Source of the DNA: Micromonospora lupini
Lineage (GTDB): Bacteria; Actinomycetota; Actinomycetes; Mycobacteriales; Micromonosporaceae
Direction: 5' to 3'
Assembly: GCF_026342015.1 (NCBI RefSeq)
Contig: NZ_JAPENL010000001.1
Span: 930,001-994,000 of the forward strand
DNA: 64,000 nt
Of the stretch, positions 1-7,880 are shown piece after piece; position 1 is the first letter of the stretch, and each line of letters starts with the position of its first letter. The notes beneath the pieces are model-generated. The model was not told where the DNA came from and did no database searches. It worked only from the letters and a program-made list of their open reading frames with translations. Both the position numbers and the translations under genes were made by a program.

Positions 1-924
1 GCCGGAGATGCCGTTGGTGACGGGATTGAGCGAGATGCCGGGCGGCAGGGTGCCCGAGTCGACGCTCCAGGTGTAGGGCGGCACGCCGTGCGTGATGTTC
101 AGGGTGGCGGTGTACGCGATGCCGACCGTCGCGTCGTTCGGGTGGTCGAACAGCAGCGTCGGCGAGACGTTGGCGATCACCTCGTCCGAAAGGACGGACT
201 CGGGGCCGACGCCCTCGGCGGTGCGGGCCGCCACCGTGAACCGGTAGGCGGTGGTGGGGAACAGGCCGGTGACCGTGTTGGTGGTGGACGCCCCGAAGGT
301 CTGGGCCGGCTGCCGTACGCCGTTGACCCAGGGGGTGACGATGTAGTTGGTGATCGGTGACCCGCCGTTCGGGCCGGGCTTCCAGCTAATCAGTGCCGTG
401 GCGGTGTCGGCGGTGACCGCGATGATGGTCGGCGCGCCCGGCAACGCCATGATCTTGGCACCCTTGGACGCCTTGCTGGCCGGGCCGGTGCCCTCGGCGT
501 TCTTCGCGGCGACGGTGAAGGTGTAGGTGCCCTTCGCGGTCAGACCCTCGACCTTCTGGCTGGTCTTCGACGCGTCGAAGGTCGCCGTCTTCACCTTCTT
601 GGCGTTGCGGTAGGCGGTGACCACGTAGCCGGTGAGGGCCGAGCCGCGGTCGGCCGGCGCCTTCCAGTGCACAGTCGCGGTGCCGGCCCGCCAGGACGCG
701 GTGGGCGTCGCCGGAGCGGCAGGTGGTTGCGCCGGGGCGGCTGCCACGGCGACCCGCTCCAGTGCGGCGGCCGGCGCGGTGACCGGCGCGGACGCGGTTG
801 TGGGTGTGCGACTCGGGGCACGGGCCGAGGCTGCCGTCGGGGCGACGAGCAGGCTGACGAGCAGCGCCAGGATTGCGGCGCACGCGGTGACGACCCGTGG
901 ACGGGCGCGGAGCAGTGGGGACAT
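1..924 (-). CDS. Secreted fibronectin type III / Ig-like repeat protein (C-terminal part beyond window)
   Basis: The frame is open from an ATG at 924 to the window edge (308 codons, no stop), so the C-terminus is missing. The first ~35 residues form an Arg-rich n-region and an Ala/Leu hydrophobic core, as in an export signal. An Ala/Pro/Thr linker follows, then two fibronectin type III modules (each with a GYVV or NYIV strand and a YTFTV or YRFTVAAR-T/N-AEG strand). The last part resembles a 'putative Ig' repeat (YTATL, PPYTWSV, LPPGISL). Upstream GGAGAGGGAGAAC is a good ribosome site. FN3 modules are common in actinobacterial exported enzymes and surface proteins; no catalytic domain is visible here, so its activity is unknown. 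Ig-like repeats may continue beyond the edge. Confidence 0.85.
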   Translation of the reverse strand, partial: MSPLLRARPRVVTACAAILALLVSLLVAPTAASARAPSRTPTTASAPVTAPAAALERVAVAAAPAQPPAAPATPTASWRAGTATVHWKAPADRGSALTGYVVTAYRNAKKVKTATFDASKTSQKVEGLTAKGTYTFTVAAKNAEGTGPASKASKGAKIMALPGAPTIIAVTADTATALISWKPGPNGGSPITNYIVTPWVNGVRQPAQTFGASTTNTVTGLFPTTAYRFTVAARTAEGVGPESVLSDEVIANVSPTLLFDHPNDATVGIAYTATLNITHGVPPYTWSVDSGTLPPGISLNPVTNGISG

Positions 925-1180
925 CGATGTTCTCCCTCTCCGGGGGACGAGGCCCACAACGGATGGAGGAAGAAGGCGGGCGACCGGATCTGTCCACGGT
1001 GGCCACGCGCCTGGTGCCCCCGGCCGCAGGGCGACTGGTGAAATCGACCGTCACTCGCGAAATGACTTTCGCGTATTGAGCGACGCATCTCTATTTCAGT
1101 TTTACCAGTTTTCCCAGCTCAGGGGCCATATGTGTGGTGGGAAAATCTACCCGTGGACGCGGGGCTGTCCAAAACCCGAC
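925..1180. other. Gene-free spacer upstream of the FN3 gene
   Basis: No convincing gene lies here. Around 1060-1140 the sequence is clearly more A+T-rich than its surroundings, with runs of T and A, and probably holds the promoter of the leftward FN3 gene. I could not place a -35/-10 pair with confidence. Confidence 0.4.
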
Positions 1181-1216
1181 TGCCGTACGCGCCGTCAGAT
1201 AGACGGCGCGACGGCA
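1181..1216 (-). terminator. Hairpin terminator after the MerR gene
   Basis: TGCCGT, a bulged A, and CGCGCCGTC pair with GACGGCGCG and ACGGCA around a 5-nt AGATA loop. The 15-bp stem begins 8 nt after the MerR stop codon on the minus strand. There is no strong U-tract, as is usual for actinobacterial hairpin terminators. Confidence 0.65.
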
Positions 1217-1224
1217 GCCTGCGG

Positions 1225-2055
1225 TCAGGCGCGGTCGACGGTGAGCTGGAGTTCGGTGACGCCCTGCTCCGGGGAGTCCTGGCAGTACTCCAGGTACACC
1301 TCGCGGGCGAATCCGTCGGTGCGGTAGCCGTTCGCCTCGATCCAGCGGGCGAGCACCTCGATGCTCTGCTCGACGTCGTCCATCGCGCCATGGTGGACGA
1401 TCGTCGCGGCGGTGCCCACCGCGGGCAGCTCGCGTACCACCAGGTCGGGGCCTGCCGAGACGCCGGCGCCGACGGTCACCCCGGCGTGCACGACTACCTC
1501 GTCGCCGTCGTCGTCGGCGGCGGGTTCGTACCAGGCGATGGCCGGGCCTGTCGGCGTGATCCCGGTCTCGGCCAGCCGGCGGAACAGCTCCGGGTAGAGC
1601 GGCTGGATCACCGGACCGATGTCCTGGCTCTGGTAGCTGGGCGCGACGGCGGTCAGCTCCGCGACGCGAACCGGCGCGATCTCCTTGAGTACGACGTCCT
1701 GGGTGGTCATCCGACCCTCCGATTCGATCATGCGGAGCCTCGCCTCGACGGCCGCGAGCCGGGCAGTGTCGGCGGCCAGTTGCGCGGTCAGCTGGCTGCG
1801 ACGCAACCGCAGCATGCCCCGCAACTCGGCCACGTCGACGGCGTCGTCCAGGATCGCCCGCACCTGGTCCAGGGTGAGACCCAGGTCCTTGAGGGCGATC
1901 ACCCGGTTGAGCCGACGCAGCTGGTCCGCCCGGTAGGAGCGGTAGCCGCTGTGCGCGTCGACGCTTGCCGGGCGGAGCAGGCCGATGCTGTCGTAGTGGC
2001 GCAGCATCCGCACCGACACGCGGCCCAGTCGGGCGAAGTCTCCGATGGTGAACAT
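1225..2055 (-). CDS. MerR-family regulator with GyrI-like effector domain (BmrR type)
   Basis: 276 aa. Residues 1-70 are a MerR winged helix (FTIGDFARLGRVSVRMLRHYD, then GYRSY), followed by a coiled-coil dimerisation helix (~75-115) ending near a conserved MIE. The C-terminal ~150 residues resemble the GyrI/AraC effector-binding domain of BmrR-like multidrug sensors (TVGAGV, HHGAMDDVEQ, REVYLEY). Such proteins bind small lipophilic or cationic ligands and twist a promoter with a long -35/-10 spacer. A palindrome overlapping a TTGACT -35 lies 20-40 nt upstream, so autoregulation is likely. No drug-efflux gene is adjacent, so the target and ligand are unknown. Confidence 0.88.
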   Translation of the reverse strand: MFTIGDFARLGRVSVRMLRHYDSIGLLRPASVDAHSGYRSYRADQLRRLNRVIALKDLGLTLDQVRAILDDAVDVAELRGMLRLRRSQLTAQLAADTARLAAVEARLRMIESEGRMTTQDVVLKEIAPVRVAELTAVAPSYQSQDIGPVIQPLYPELFRRLAETGITPTGPAIAWYEPAADDDGDEVVVHAGVTVGAGVSAGPDLVVRELPAVGTAATIVHHGAMDDVEQSIEVLARWIEANGYRTDGFAREVYLEYCQDSPEQGVTELQLTVDRA

Positions 2056-2074
2056 GGTCCCCTCACGCTCGTCC

Positions 2075-2095
2075 CTGACACGGTGTCAGAGTCAA
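2075..2095 (-). promoter_or_regulatory. Probable MerR operator/promoter
   Basis: On the minus strand a TTGACT -35 (2095-2090) is followed at once by the perfect dyad CTGACAC-C-GTGTCAG (2089-2075), where MerR-family dyads sit between -35 and -10. The MerR start codon is 20 nt further on. The -10 hexamer is not obvious. Confidence 0.6.
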
Positions 2096-2111
2096 GCGTG
2101 TTCGAGAGGGT

Positions 2112-3701
2112 TCAGCGGCGGGGCGGGCGCGGGCCGACCAGCCGGCGGACCATCGGCGCGGCGTTCCACTTCGCCGCCCCGACCAGGTCGCGGGCGTGTT
2201 CCAGGACCGTGTAGTCGGGCCGGTTCATCCCGTCGGCGATGGCCCGGTCCAGGTCGTTGCCGCAGCGGCTCAGGACGGTGTCGAAGTCCCGGCGGACCGG
2301 TTCCAGCAGGTCGTAGCCGAACGACCTGTGCATCCGGGCGAAGAGCGGCTTGTAGAGCCGGACCCGTTCGTGCAGCCCGGTGGAGTACGACATGGGGTTC
2401 TTCGGCCGGCGCAGGACGTAGTCGGGCAGCACGTCGGCGAACGCCCGCCGCACGATCCATTTCTCCTGGCCGTCGCGCACCTTCAGGTCCAGGGGCAGCC
2501 GCATCGCCAACTCCACCACGCTGAGGTCGAGGAACGGCACCCGCGCCTCCACGCCGTGCGCCATGGCGGTCCGGTCGACCCGCTGCAACTCCGTACGACA
2601 GAGGTTGCGGATGCGGTGCAGGAACAGCCGGCGCGACGCGATCGGGTCGACCTGGCGGTACATGGGGTACCCGCCGAACAGCTCGTCGGAGCCGTCGCCG
2701 GTGAGCACCACCTTGACGCCCAGGTCGCGCAGTCGCCGGAAGATCGGCACCGAGACGACGGCGTTGATGATGTCGCCGTACTCGGTCAGCTCGGAGATCC
2801 GGATGGCCTCGCGCACGTCGGCCAGCCGGATGTCGCGGGGGCGCAGCTCGACCACCACGTGCGGCACGTCGAGGTCGGCGGCGAGCCGCCGGGCGTACGC
2901 CACGTCGGGGCTGTCCGGCACGCCGACGGTCACGGCGACGCAGTCCGGGTGGATGTCGCGCACCTGCCGCAGCGTCAACGAGCTGTCCAGCCCGCCGGAG
3001 AGCACCACCCCGACGGTCAGGTCGGTCTCCACACGCATCCGGATGGCGTCGGTCAGGGCGGCCCGGACGAGCACTGTGGCCTCGTCCGGGTCGTCGATGA
3101 CCGGCAGACCCGCGCCGATGGTGAGCAGGTCGACGTACGGGCGCAGCCGCACCGGCCCGTCCGGCTCGGCCCAGCCGTGGTGTCCGGGCGGCACCTCGGC
3201 GACCGGGGCGTGGTGCCCGACGAGCGCCTTCACCTCGGAGGCGAGGTACAGGCAGCCGGGTCGCCGGGACCAGTACAGCGGTTTCACCCCGAGCGGGTCG
3301 CGGGCCAGGTACGCCCGGCCGGTGGCGCGTTCGACGATCGCGAAGGCGTACTCGCCGCGCAGCCGCGTCACGGCTGACTCGCCCCACTGTTGGAACGCGG
3401 CCAGCAGCACCTCGGTGTCGCTGTCGGTGCGAAACACCAGCCCGAGCCGGGTGAGCTGCGCGCGCAACTCCCGGTGGTTGAAGATCTCGCCGTTGAAGCA
3501 GAGCAGCCAGCGCTCGTCGGTCGAGGTCCAGGGCTGCACCGCCCGGTCCCGGTCGACGACGCGCAGCCGACGGGTGCCGGCGAGCAGCCCCCGCTCGGAG
3601 CGGGTCTCGGTGACCTCGCCGCGCGGGGCGAGGACGGCGAGCATCCGCCGGAAGGTCGCCGGGTCGGCCTCGGGGCCGAGGCTCAACGCGATGCCGCACA
3701 C
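2112..3701 (-). CDS. Asparagine synthetase-like glutamine amidotransferase
   Basis: 529 aa, GTG start. Mature Cys2 (MCGIA) is the class II glutaminase nucleophile, followed by the glutaminase fold (CFNGEIFNH ~69-76, DTEVLLAAF). The synthase half carries the ATP-pyrophosphatase loop SGGLDSS (~235-241) and GDGSDELFGGYPMYR. Family members transfer glutamine-derived NH3 to an adenylated carboxylate, either free aspartate or another acid such as meso-DAP of peptidoglycan (LtsA/AsnB type) or a peptide. The usual HRGPD stretch of the glutaminase is replaced by APRGEV. The start lies 4 nt after the stop of the preceding gene, so the two are probably co-translated. The M15-like partner suggests a cell-wall substrate, but this is inference. 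Confidence 0.85.
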   Translation of the reverse strand: MCGIALSLGPEADPATFRRMLAVLAPRGEVTETRSERGLLAGTRRLRVVDRDRAVQPWTSTDERWLLCFNGEIFNHRELRAQLTRLGLVFRTDSDTEVLLAAFQQWGESAVTRLRGEYAFAIVERATGRAYLARDPLGVKPLYWSRRPGCLYLASEVKALVGHHAPVAEVPPGHHGWAEPDGPVRLRPYVDLLTIGAGLPVIDDPDEATVLVRAALTDAIRMRVETDLTVGVVLSGGLDSSLTLRQVRDIHPDCVAVTVGVPDSPDVAYARRLAADLDVPHVVVELRPRDIRLADVREAIRISELTEYGDIINAVVSVPIFRRLRDLGVKVVLTGDGSDELFGGYPMYRQVDPIASRRLFLHRIRNLCRTELQRVDRTAMAHGVEARVPFLDLSVVELAMRLPLDLKVRDGQEKWIVRRAFADVLPDYVLRRPKNPMSYSTGLHERVRLYKPLFARMHRSFGYDLLEPVRRDFDTVLSRCGNDLDRAIADGMNRPDYTVLEHARDLVGAAKWNAAPMVRRLVGPRPPRR

Positions 3702-3705
3702 GGGC

Positions 3706-4674
3706 TCAGACCCCCATCTCGGCCTCGTACGCCCGGCGCAGACGCCGCCGGGCGGTGGGTGCGAGACACAGGTGCCAGGCCTGCCCCTCGTCGATCACGT
3801 TCAGCTCGCCGGCGTTCTGGCGGGCCAGCAGCAGCTCCGCGAGGGTGTCGCGCGCGCCGAACCGGTCGAACCAGGTCAGCTCGACGTCTGCCGAGTAGCC
3901 GAGGCAGTGTCCGCTGGGCAGCATCGCGGCGTAGCCCAGGCGGCGCAGCCGGTACTGGTGCTCGGTGCTGCGCACGAGGCTTGTCACCCACAGCGGCGGC
4001 GTGGCCGGCGGCGCGGCTGCGGCGAACTCGCGGCCCAGCTCGTTGAGCAGGGCCACCACCTCCCGGCGGGCCCGACGGAACAGCAGGCCGGCGGTGTGCG
4101 GGCTCGCGTCGGGGCGCAGTCGCCGACGCAGTCCGCGCACGGCGCGGCCCAGGACGGTGGCGGGTTGCTCCTGGTACCGGAAGCGCAGCAGGTCCCGGCG
4201 GCGCAGCCACTCCAGGTCGACGAGGTCGGTGCTGCAGTTCACCTGGTCGTCGGTGACGAAGATCGGGGCGTCCTGCCACCACAGCACGTCGATGCGGGAG
4301 AGCAGGTAGATCCGTACCAGCGCGGTGAGGTCCCGCGCGGAGGTGCGCTCGTTCGGCTGGTAGCGGGCCATCTCCAGCAGCAGCGTCTCGCGCGCGCCGA
4401 GCAGGCCCTGCGGGGTGGCGTCGAGCACGGCCGCCAGGGCCGGCTCACGCAGCCGTTCGTCGATGAGCACCTGCCGGGCCCGGGTGCTTGTGGCGTCGGC
4501 CAGGGCCCCCACCTCGACCAGCAGGTCGGCCACGGCCGCCCGGTAGGCGGCGAGGTCGGGCGCGGCGGTGGCCGGCCGGCGGGCGGTGGCGCTGGGTGGC
4601 CGGCGGCGGGCGGGGGCGGTGGGCGACGCGGGCGGTCCGGGCTGCTGGCCCGGACTACGGCTGGGCACTCGCAT
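3706..4674 (-). CDS. Hypothetical protein with M15/DUF5715-like metal-binding motif
   Basis: 322 aa from the ATG at 4674, which has GAGAAGGGACC upstream; a start further upstream would add 28 implausible basic residues. Residues 1-40 are Pro/Arg-rich and disordered, 40-215 helical and Arg-rich, and 225-310 hold the recognisable part. SGHCLGYSAD (His256, Asp263) fits the SxHxxGx(A/S)xD zinc motif of M15 peptidases and DUF5715-like proteins. QAWHL (His301) sits where M15 enzymes have ExxH, but with Gln298 three residues before the His; a Glu lies at 296. So it may bind metal with altered or no peptidase activity. It is the upstream partner of the asparagine-synthetase-like gene. I do not recognise the full-length family. 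Confidence 0.75.
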   Translation of the reverse strand: MRVPSRSPGQQPGPPASPTAPARRRPPSATARRPATAAPDLAAYRAAVADLLVEVGALADATSTRARQVLIDERLREPALAAVLDATPQGLLGARETLLLEMARYQPNERTSARDLTALVRIYLLSRIDVLWWQDAPIFVTDDQVNCSTDLVDLEWLRRRDLLRFRYQEQPATVLGRAVRGLRRRLRPDASPHTAGLLFRRARREVVALLNELGREFAAAAPPATPPLWVTSLVRSTEHQYRLRRLGYAAMLPSGHCLGYSADVELTWFDRFGARDTLAELLLARQNAGELNVIDEGQAWHLCLAPTARRRLRRAYEAEMGV

Positions 4675-4835
4675 GACGGGGTCCCTTCTCCGGTCACGGC
4701 GCTGGGTGGATCGCCCTGAACACACCGTAATCATCGGGACCGGGCACAGACCGAACAATCCTCCGATTCACCCCGGAAGGGCGCTCCCGCGTGGGGACGC
4801 CCTCGACGGGAGCCGGAGGCGAGGGGTGGCCCTGT

Positions 4836-4864
4836 GGAGCTGATGCCGTCGGTGCATCAGCTCC
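4836..4864. promoter_or_regulatory. Inverted repeat in the divergent promoter region
   Basis: GGAGCTGATGC (4836-4846) and GCATCAGCTCC (4854-4864) form a perfect 11-bp inverted repeat around CGTCGGT, between the divergent M15-like and GH43 genes. It could be a regulator site or an RNA hairpin. It does not resemble the LacI-type site that follows. Confidence 0.45.
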
Positions 4865-4890
4865 GCAGCGCACCGAGCGCCCAGCACTCT

Positions 4891-4916
4891 TTACAACGTT
4901 GTATCTAACGTTGTAA
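4891..4916 (+). promoter_or_regulatory. LacI-type operator pair upstream of GH43
   Basis: TTACAACGTT (4891-4900) and AACGTTGTAA (4907-4916) are perfect 10-bp inverted repeats. The first also lies in the 12-bp palindrome TACAACGTTGTA with the central CG typical of LacI-family operators. The site is 42 nt upstream of the secreted glycosidase start, suggesting sugar-responsive repression. No lacI-type gene is in the window. Confidence 0.65.
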
Positions 4917-4957
4917 GAACGGAGGGCACACCGCCCACTCCCCCGAGGCAGGTCCAC

Positions 4958-7180
4958 ATGCGACATCTCCGCCGCGGCGGCGCGCTCGCCGCCGCGTTCG
5001 GTCTGCTCCTGGCCGTGCCCCCGTCCACGTCGGCCGCCGGATCCGACGGCCCGTCCCGCTACCGCAACCCGGTCTCCGTCGGTGTCGGCGACACCTTCGC
5101 CGACCCGGTCGTCGTCCGGGGCGACGACGGCCTCTGGTACGCCTACGGCACCACCGACCCGCTGCACGAGGGCGAGGGCGTGTTCCACCGGGTGCCCACC
5201 GCCCGCTCGGCCGACCTGGTCGACTGGACGTACGTCGGCGACGCGTTCGGCCCCGACCAGCGCCCGTCCTACGCGGCGCCCGGCGCGGCGTACTGGGCGC
5301 CCGACGTGCGCCGCCTGGGCGACCGCTGGGTCATGTACGTGACGGTCACCGACACCACAGTCTCCACCGAGGGCAACGACTACGCCATCGGCGCGGCCAC
5401 CGCCCCCACTCCGACCGGGCCGTGGACCTTCGCCGACGAGCCGGTCGTCGCCCCGCGCCCCGGCGGCGGTGGCGGCTGGCTGTGGACCATCGACCCGAGC
5501 CAGTTCACCGACGTCGACGGCCGCAGCTACCTCTACTACGGCAGCTACTACGGCGGCATCTCGGTCACCGAACTCAGCCCGGACGGGCTGCGCGCGGTCG
5601 GCACGCCGACGCCGGTGGCGATCGACAACAAGTTCGAGGGCAGCTACGTGCTGCGCCACGACGGTTGGTACTACCTGTTCGCGTCCACGGCGAACTGCTG
5701 CGCCGGCCCGGCCACCGGCTACTCCGTCCAGGTCGGTCGTGCGCGCAGCCCCCGCGGCCCGTTCACCGACCGCGAGGGCGTCGCCCTGACCGCGTCCCGG
5801 GCGGGCGGCACGCCGGTGCTCACCCAGAACGGCAACCGCTGGATCGGCACCGGTCACAACGGGTTCCTCACCGACCTGTCCGGTCAGGACTGGATGGTCT
5901 ACCACGCCCTCGACCGCGCCGACCCGTACCTCGACGAGCCCTTCGGCATCAACGAGCGGCCGATGCTGCTCGACCGGCTGGACTGGATCGACGGCTGGCC
6001 GGCGGTGAACGCCGGCGCCGGCCCGTCCGAGGGCACCCGGCCCGCACCTGTCACGACCGGTCGCGTCGACGAGCGCTTCGACACGGCGAGCCTCGCCGGC
6101 TGGCAGCGCGCCGGCCAGTGGCGGGTCGCCGACGGCAGGCTCGACGGCAGCGGCACGCTCACCAGCCGTACCACAGTGGGTCCGGACGTGCGCGCGGAGG
6201 CCGACCTGCGGTTCACCGGCGCGACAAGCGCCGGGGTCACCCTCGGTGACCGGGTCGAGGCCCGGGTGGACGCGACAGCCGGCCGGCTGGTCGCCCGCGA
6301 CGGCCGCCGCCAGGCCAGCACGCCGCTACCCGCCGGGCTCGACCTGGGCAACCGACACAACCTGGCCATCGAGGTACGCGGACAGCAGCTCACCGCCGAG
6401 CTGAGCCCCGCCCGCCTCGGTGACCAACTCGCCGTGGTGTCGCTGCGGCTGGACCGCCCGGTCGCCGGCCGACCCGGGTTGACTGCCGGCGGCGGCACGG
6501 CCGAGTTCGACAACGTCAGCGTGGCGCGGCTGTACCAACAGGCGAAGCGGGCCGTGCCCGAGCCCCGGGTCGGCCCACGCCTCACCGCGTACTCCGACGA
6601 GTTCGGCGACGGGCTCGACGACCGCTGGCAGTGGGTGCGCGCGGACCCGGCGGCAACAGTCGTCGGCGGGGCGCTGCGCTGGCCCGTGCAGTCCGCCGAC
6701 CTGACCGGCACCGGCAACACGGCGGGCGTGCTGCTGCGCGATGCCCCGAGCGGCGACTACGTCGCCGAGACGAAGCTGACGTTGGACCTGGGAGAGGAGA
6801 CCGTCCGCAACTACCAGCAGGCCGGCCTGGTCGCCTACGTCGACGACGACCGGTTCGCCCGGCTGGCCCAGGTGGCGATCTGGAACACCCGGCAGGTCGA
6901 GTACGGCTACGAGCTGCCCTTCGCCGGCCAGCCCGTGTACGGCGGCAGCATCGTCGGCACGCCGGCCACCATCACCTGGCTCCGGTTGGCGCACCACATC
7001 GACCGGGCCACCGGGGAGCACGAGTTCCGGGCCGGGTCCAGCCGCGACGGACGTACCTGGACGTGGGGTGCGGTGTGGACGTTCCCGGCCGACACCACCC
7101 CCCGGATCGGGCTCGTCGCGCACGGCGGCGCCGACCCGGCGGTCACCGCGGAGTTCGACTACCTGCGCTTCTACCGCTGA
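4958..7180 (+). CDS. Secreted GH43-family glycosidase (arabinanase/xylosidase-like) with C-terminal beta-sandwich modules
   Basis: 740 aa with a signal peptide ending near residue 28 (STSAAG). Residues ~35-350 form a GH43 five-blade propeller: base candidate Asp49 (TFADPVV), pKa-modulating Asp179 (WTIDPSQF) and acid candidate Glu228 (NKFEGSYVLRHDGWYYLF), with YLYYGS and NGFLTD nearby. The family hydrolyses alpha-L-arabinofuranosyl or beta-xylosyl links in plant polysaccharides. Residues ~370-530 and ~545-740 are two concanavalin-like/DUF1349-type modules (DEFGDGLDDRW, QQAGLVAYVDD, FDYLRFYR), probably carbohydrate-binding. GAGG precedes the ATG by 9 nt. A LacI-type operator lies just upstream and a 46-nt palindrome follows the stop. 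The exact substrate cannot be read from sequence. Confidence 0.88.
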   Translation: MRHLRRGGALAAAFGLLLAVPPSTSAAGSDGPSRYRNPVSVGVGDTFADPVVVRGDDGLWYAYGTTDPLHEGEGVFHRVPTARSADLVDWTYVGDAFGPDQRPSYAAPGAAYWAPDVRRLGDRWVMYVTVTDTTVSTEGNDYAIGAATAPTPTGPWTFADEPVVAPRPGGGGGWLWTIDPSQFTDVDGRSYLYYGSYYGGISVTELSPDGLRAVGTPTPVAIDNKFEGSYVLRHDGWYYLFASTANCCAGPATGYSVQVGRARSPRGPFTDREGVALTASRAGGTPVLTQNGNRWIGTGHNGFLTDLSGQDWMVYHALDRADPYLDEPFGINERPMLLDRLDWIDGWPAVNAGAGPSEGTRPAPVTTGRVDERFDTASLAGWQRAGQWRVADGRLDGSGTLTSRTTVGPDVRAEADLRFTGATSAGVTLGDRVEARVDATAGRLVARDGRRQASTPLPAGLDLGNRHNLAIEVRGQQLTAELSPARLGDQLAVVSLRLDRPVAGRPGLTAGGGTAEFDNVSVARLYQQAKRAVPEPRVGPRLTAYSDEFGDGLDDRWQWVRADPAATVVGGALRWPVQSADLTGTGNTAGVLLRDAPSGDYVAETKLTLDLGEETVRNYQQAGLVAYVDDDRFARLAQVAIWNTRQVEYGYELPFAGQPVYGGSIVGTPATITWLRLAHHIDRATGEHEFRAGSSRDGRTWTWGAVWTFPADTTPRIGLVAHGGADPAVTAEFDYLRFYR

Positions 7181-7333
7181 TCCCGGGGGGTTCCGGACGG
7201 CCCGGGGGCGCCGGGGCGGCGATGGCGGCGGGAGCAGCTAGCCGAGTAATTCCTCAGCCTGGCTGGGGCGGTGGGCGCAGCCGGCGGCCGGCGGTGACAG
7301 TCGGTGTCCTCCGTGGGGGCGGACGCGGTCGTC

Positions 7334-7379
7334 AGCGGTATACCTCAGAGTCATATTCATACCTCTGAGGTATACCGCT
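7334..7379. repeat. 46-nt palindromic element, copy 1 (possible bidirectional terminator)
   Basis: Arms AGCGGTATACCTCAGAG (7334-7350) and CTCTGAGGTATACCGCT (7363-7379) are perfectly complementary around a 12-nt A/T-rich loop. It lies between the convergent GH43 and coiled-coil genes. A second copy of identical layout is at 52341-52386 with a compensatory base-pair change in the stem. Confidence 0.8.
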
Positions 7380-7421
7380 CACCAGCACATCGACACGACA
7401 GGCAGCCACCGGAAGCACGGC

Positions 7422-7880
7422 CTAGGCGAGCGCCACGACGAGGCCCACCACCGTGGCGGCGACGGTCAGCCCGCCGACCAGGTAGATCCAGCCGGCGTTG
7501 AGCCCGACCCCCTTGCCCTCGATCTTGTCGAGTCGACTGGCCAGATCGGCGATCTGCCTGGCGTGGCCGTCCCGCACCACCTCGAACTCGACCCTCGCGA
7601 TGAAGGTCTTTGTCTGGTCGGAGAGGGTCTGCCGGAACTCGTTGACACTTTCGAAGCGTTTCTCGGTGGCGGCCTCCGCCTTGGTGACCGCCTTGTCGGC
7701 CGACACAAGGGCCATCCCGACCTGCGCCGCCTGCGCATCGATCTTGGTGGTGAGGTTCACCAGCTTGGCGTCGATCAACCGTTCGAGGGCATTGAGACGC
7801 TGCTCCATCCGCCACTCCACCACGTGCTGCAGGTCCTCGGCCGAGTCGAGGCTCCGCGGGGTCGGCTGTTCGCTGTTCAC
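7422..7880 (-). CDS. Coiled-coil protein with one C-terminal membrane segment
   Basis: About 152 aa. Residues ~15-120 are heptad-like helix rich in Ala, Glu, Lys and Arg, including ATEKRFESVNEFRQTLSDQ. This phrase resembles small proteins common in actinobacteria and their phages. Then GWIYLVGGLTVAATVVGLVVALA forms one hydrophobic segment at the extreme C-terminus, so the coil faces one side of the membrane. AGGAG lies 8 nt before the GTG at 7880 but only 2 nt before an in-frame GTG at 7886, so 7880 is preferred. No enzymatic motif is visible. A phage origin is possible, but no other phage gene is near. Confidence 0.75.
   Translation of the reverse strand: MNSEQPTPRSLDSAEDLQHVVEWRMEQRLNALERLIDAKLVNLTTKIDAQAAQVGMALVSADKAVTKAEAATEKRFESVNEFRQTLSDQTKTFIARVEFEVVRDGHARQIADLASRLDKIEGKGVGLNAGWIYLVGGLTVAATVVGLVVALA

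Noticed and set aside
2196..4719. Plus-strand open frames of several hundred codons
   Set aside because: They lie opposite the asparagine-synthetase and M15-like genes, which have real domains and ribosome sites.
7422..7880. Prophage remnant around the coiled-coil membrane protein
   Set aside because: Similar proteins occur in phages, but no integrase, structural or lysis gene and no attachment repeat is present.
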